A DNA stretch of 32,584 bases, taken from the NCBI GenBank assembly GCA_036389715.1, contig DASVWH010000213.1, forward strand, positions 1 to 32,584, given 5' to 3'. The notes below the pieces were generated by a model. That model worked only from the letters and a program-made list of their open reading frames with translations. It had not been told where the DNA came from and made no database searches. Positions 31,002 to 32,584 of this stretch are shown here, piece after piece (the first letter of the stretch is position 1; every line of letters begins with the position of its first letter). This stretch comes from DASVWH01 sp036389715 (GTDB lineage Bacteria > Acidobacteriota > Blastocatellia > Pyrinomonadales > Pyrinomonadaceae). Position numbers and translations under genes: made by a program.

Positions 31002-32584
31002 ATGCGGACAAACACGCTCCTGCTCTCGATTATCGCAAGCCTCATTTTTTCGCTCTCGCCTTCGGGGCCCCGCGCCAGCGCCCGCCGCGAAGCGTCGGCG
31101 CAGGGCCGCAGAGAAGCAGCGGCGCAGATGACGGCGCGCGTGCCCGCGCCCGAAGACGTGCTCGGATTTCGCCCCGGCGACGACCGGAAGCTGGCGGGCT
31201 GGAGTCAGGTCGTCGAATACTTCAAGAGGCTCGACGCGGCGAGCGACCGCGTCAAGTTTGAAGAGCTGGGACGGACGACCATGGGCGCGCCCTTCGTGAT
31301 GGCGACCATCAGTGCGCCCGAAAACCTCTCGCGGCTCGAAGAGCTGAAAGAGATTCAGCGCCGCCTGGCGGACCCTCGCACGCTCGGCGCAAATCCCGAC
31401 GGCCAGGCGGCCCGCTTGACGGCGCGCGGCAAAGCAATCGTCCTCATCACCTGCGGAATACACTCAAGCGAGGTCGGCTCTTATCTGGCCGGGATGCTGA
31501 TCGCGCACAGGCTCGCCTCATCCGACGAGCCTGCCGTGCGGGAAATCCTGCGCGACACGGTCGTGCTTCTAGTCCCCTCGCTCAACCCCGACGGCGTGGA
31601 CATCATCAAGAACTGGTACGACCGCACGCTCGGAACTCCCTTTGAAGGCACGGACCCGCCCACGCTCTATCATAAATATACCGGCCATGATAACAACCGC
31701 GACTGGTACGCCTTCACGCAGCAGGAGACGCGCCTGACGGTCGAGAAGATTCACAACGTCTGGCATCCGCAGATCGTTCACGACATACACCAGCAGGGCC
31801 AGGCGGGCGCGCGGCTTTTCCTGCCGCCCTACATGCAGCCGGTCGAGCCGAACGTGCCTGCCGAGATCGTCGAAGGCTACACGGAGCTTGGCACGGCGAT
31901 GGCCACGGAGCTGCGCGCCGCCGGGTTCAAAGGCATCACGACCAATTCGACCTACGATGCCTGGACGCCTGCGCGCGCCTATTCGCACTATCACGGCGGC
32001 GTCCGCATTCTCTCCGAAACGGCGTCGTGTAAGCTGGCCACGCCAGTGACGATCAGGTTCGAGCAGTTGGGCCGGCGCGAAGGCTACGACGCCAGCCGCG
32101 CCTCGCCGAACTTCCCGGAGGTCTGGCCCGGCGGCGAGTGGCACTTGCGCGACATCACTAATTACATGACGGCCGCAGCCTTCTCTCTGCTGAAGCACGC
32201 GGCGCAGAACCGCGAGCGCTGGCTGCAAAGATTTTATGAGCTGGGAAAGGAAGCGGTGCGCCCGCGCCGCCGGGGCGAGCTGTGGGGATTCAGCATCAAC
32301 TCTTCATCCTGGACCAGCTATTATCTTGAAGAAATCCTCAAGCGCGCCGGGGTCGAGGTCGTCTACACGCGGGCCAGGCCGTTATCCGGGGGTCAGAAGT
32401 CGCGGCCAGCGCTCGTCCCCGAAGAGGCGCTGGTGCGGATGGACCAGCCCTACGGCGCATTCGCCAAGGCTCTGCTCGAAGCGCAGCACTACCCGGACCT
32501 GCGCGATTCATCCGGTCATCCCATCGCGCCTTACGATGTCACGGCGCACACGCTTCCGCTCCTGATGGGCGTTGAAGTCAAGCC
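31002..32584 (+). CDS. Secreted M14 family zinc carboxypeptidase, 3' end outside window
   Basis: The frame is open from ATG 31002 to the window end (527 codons), so the C-terminus is missing. A signal peptide (MRTNTLLLSIIASLIFSLS, cut near residue 27) predicts export. The catalytic domain shows the M14 ligands: CGIHSSEVGS with the HxxE pair at about residues 151-154, VPSLNPDG, HDNNRDWYAF with the substrate-binding Asn-Arg, and IVHDIHQQG with the third zinc ligand. A catalytic-Glu segment ILSETAS follows near residue 343. The enzyme would trim amino acids from peptide C-termini or related substrates. After about residue 400 there is a further region whose end is not visible. It diverges from the OPT gene. 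Confidence 0.9.
   Translation, partial: MRTNTLLLSIIASLIFSLSPSGPRASARREASAQGRREAAAQMTARVPAPEDVLGFRPGDDRKLAGWSQVVEYFKRLDAASDRVKFEELGRTTMGAPFVMATISAPENLSRLEELKEIQRRLADPRTLGANPDGQAARLTARGKAIVLITCGIHSSEVGSYLAGMLIAHRLASSDEPAVREILRDTVVLLVPSLNPDGVDIIKNWYDRTLGTPFEGTDPPTLYHKYTGHDNNRDWYAFTQQETRLTVEKIHNVWHPQIVHDIHQQGQAGARLFLPPYMQPVEPNVPAEIVEGYTELGTAMATELRAAGFKGITTNSTYDAWTPARAYSHYHGGVRILSETASCKLATPVTIRFEQLGRREGYDASRASPNFPEVWPGGEWHLRDITNYMTAAAFSLLKHAAQNRERWLQRFYELGKEAVRPRRRGELWGFSINSSSWTSYYLEEILKRAGVEVVYTRARPLSGGQKSRPALVPEEALVRMDQPYGAFAKALLEAQHYPDLRDSSGHPIAPYDVTAHTLPLLMGVEVK

Noticed and set aside
30705..31463. 252-codon open frame on the minus strand across the OPT/M14 spacer
   Set aside because: It covers the start and signal peptide of the M14 gene on the opposite strand and has no motif; the M14 frame is far better supported.

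Overview
The window is high-GC, gene-dense bacterial chromosome. The mix of genes fits the Acidobacteriota, probably Blastocatellia or a Pyrinomonadaceae-like lineage: an ACE-like M2 dipeptidase, a large OPT transporter, a thioredoxin-NHL protein, CBM9-like and AP2-domain proteins, several TTG starts, and spacers full of degenerate short-period repeats. This placement is an inference from gene content; no rRNA or tRNA gene is present to settle it. No insertion sequence, prophage or CRISPR array was seen.

Layout. 1-3209 (+): 3' part of an M2 peptidase, a small Tat-signal protein and an amidase. 3347-13293 (-): a secreted protein of unknown function, a CheA kinase, nusB, ribH, an enoyl-CoA hydratase, a 3-hydroxybutyryl-CoA dehydrogenase, a zinc-ribbon rhomboid protease and a secreted thioredoxin/NHL/DsbD-like fusion. 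13514-14002 (+): a CheW-like protein. 14003-14447: non-coding, with two candidate small RNAs. 14448-17923 (-): an NtrC-type regulator and a REC-GAF-PAS histidine kinase with overlapping ends. 18229-21144 (-): a small membrane protein and a membrane-bound HD-GYP/GAF/GGDEF protein. 21145-22001: an 857-bp GC-rich gap holding several strong RNA-like folds. 22002-26375 (+): an AP2-domain protein with a strong terminator, an MFS transporter, a LOG/TIGR00725-like protein, a divergent SDR and a CBM9-like protein. 26491-30705 (-): a PilZ protein, a secreted NTF2-like/pseudopilin-like protein and the OPT transporter. 31002 to the end (+): a secreted M14 carboxypeptidase cut by the window edge.

How the genes may work together. 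Signalling is the main theme: CheA and CheW-like parts without a chemoreceptor in view, a kinase with a sigma-54 activator, and c-di-GMP turnover (HD-GYP/GGDEF) plus a c-di-GMP receptor (PilZ). Peptide breakdown is a second theme: M2, M14, rhomboid, amidase and OPT. The hydratase and dehydrogenase are adjacent and catalyse consecutive beta-oxidation-type steps. ribH and nusB are co-directional behind one good promoter.

The most unusual signal is not a gene. At least nine gene borders carry short arrays of degenerate repeats in a strict 7-nt register (8-nt at one border). Each border has its own word, and usually the word on one side is the reverse complement of the word on the other. The clearest is 11070-11209, where 20 heptamers run without an indel opposite an inverted array at 10961-11019. 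Several genes have their stop codon inside such an array. The second notable item is the structured region at 21312-21567, whose wobble pairs are G-U only if the + strand is the RNA.
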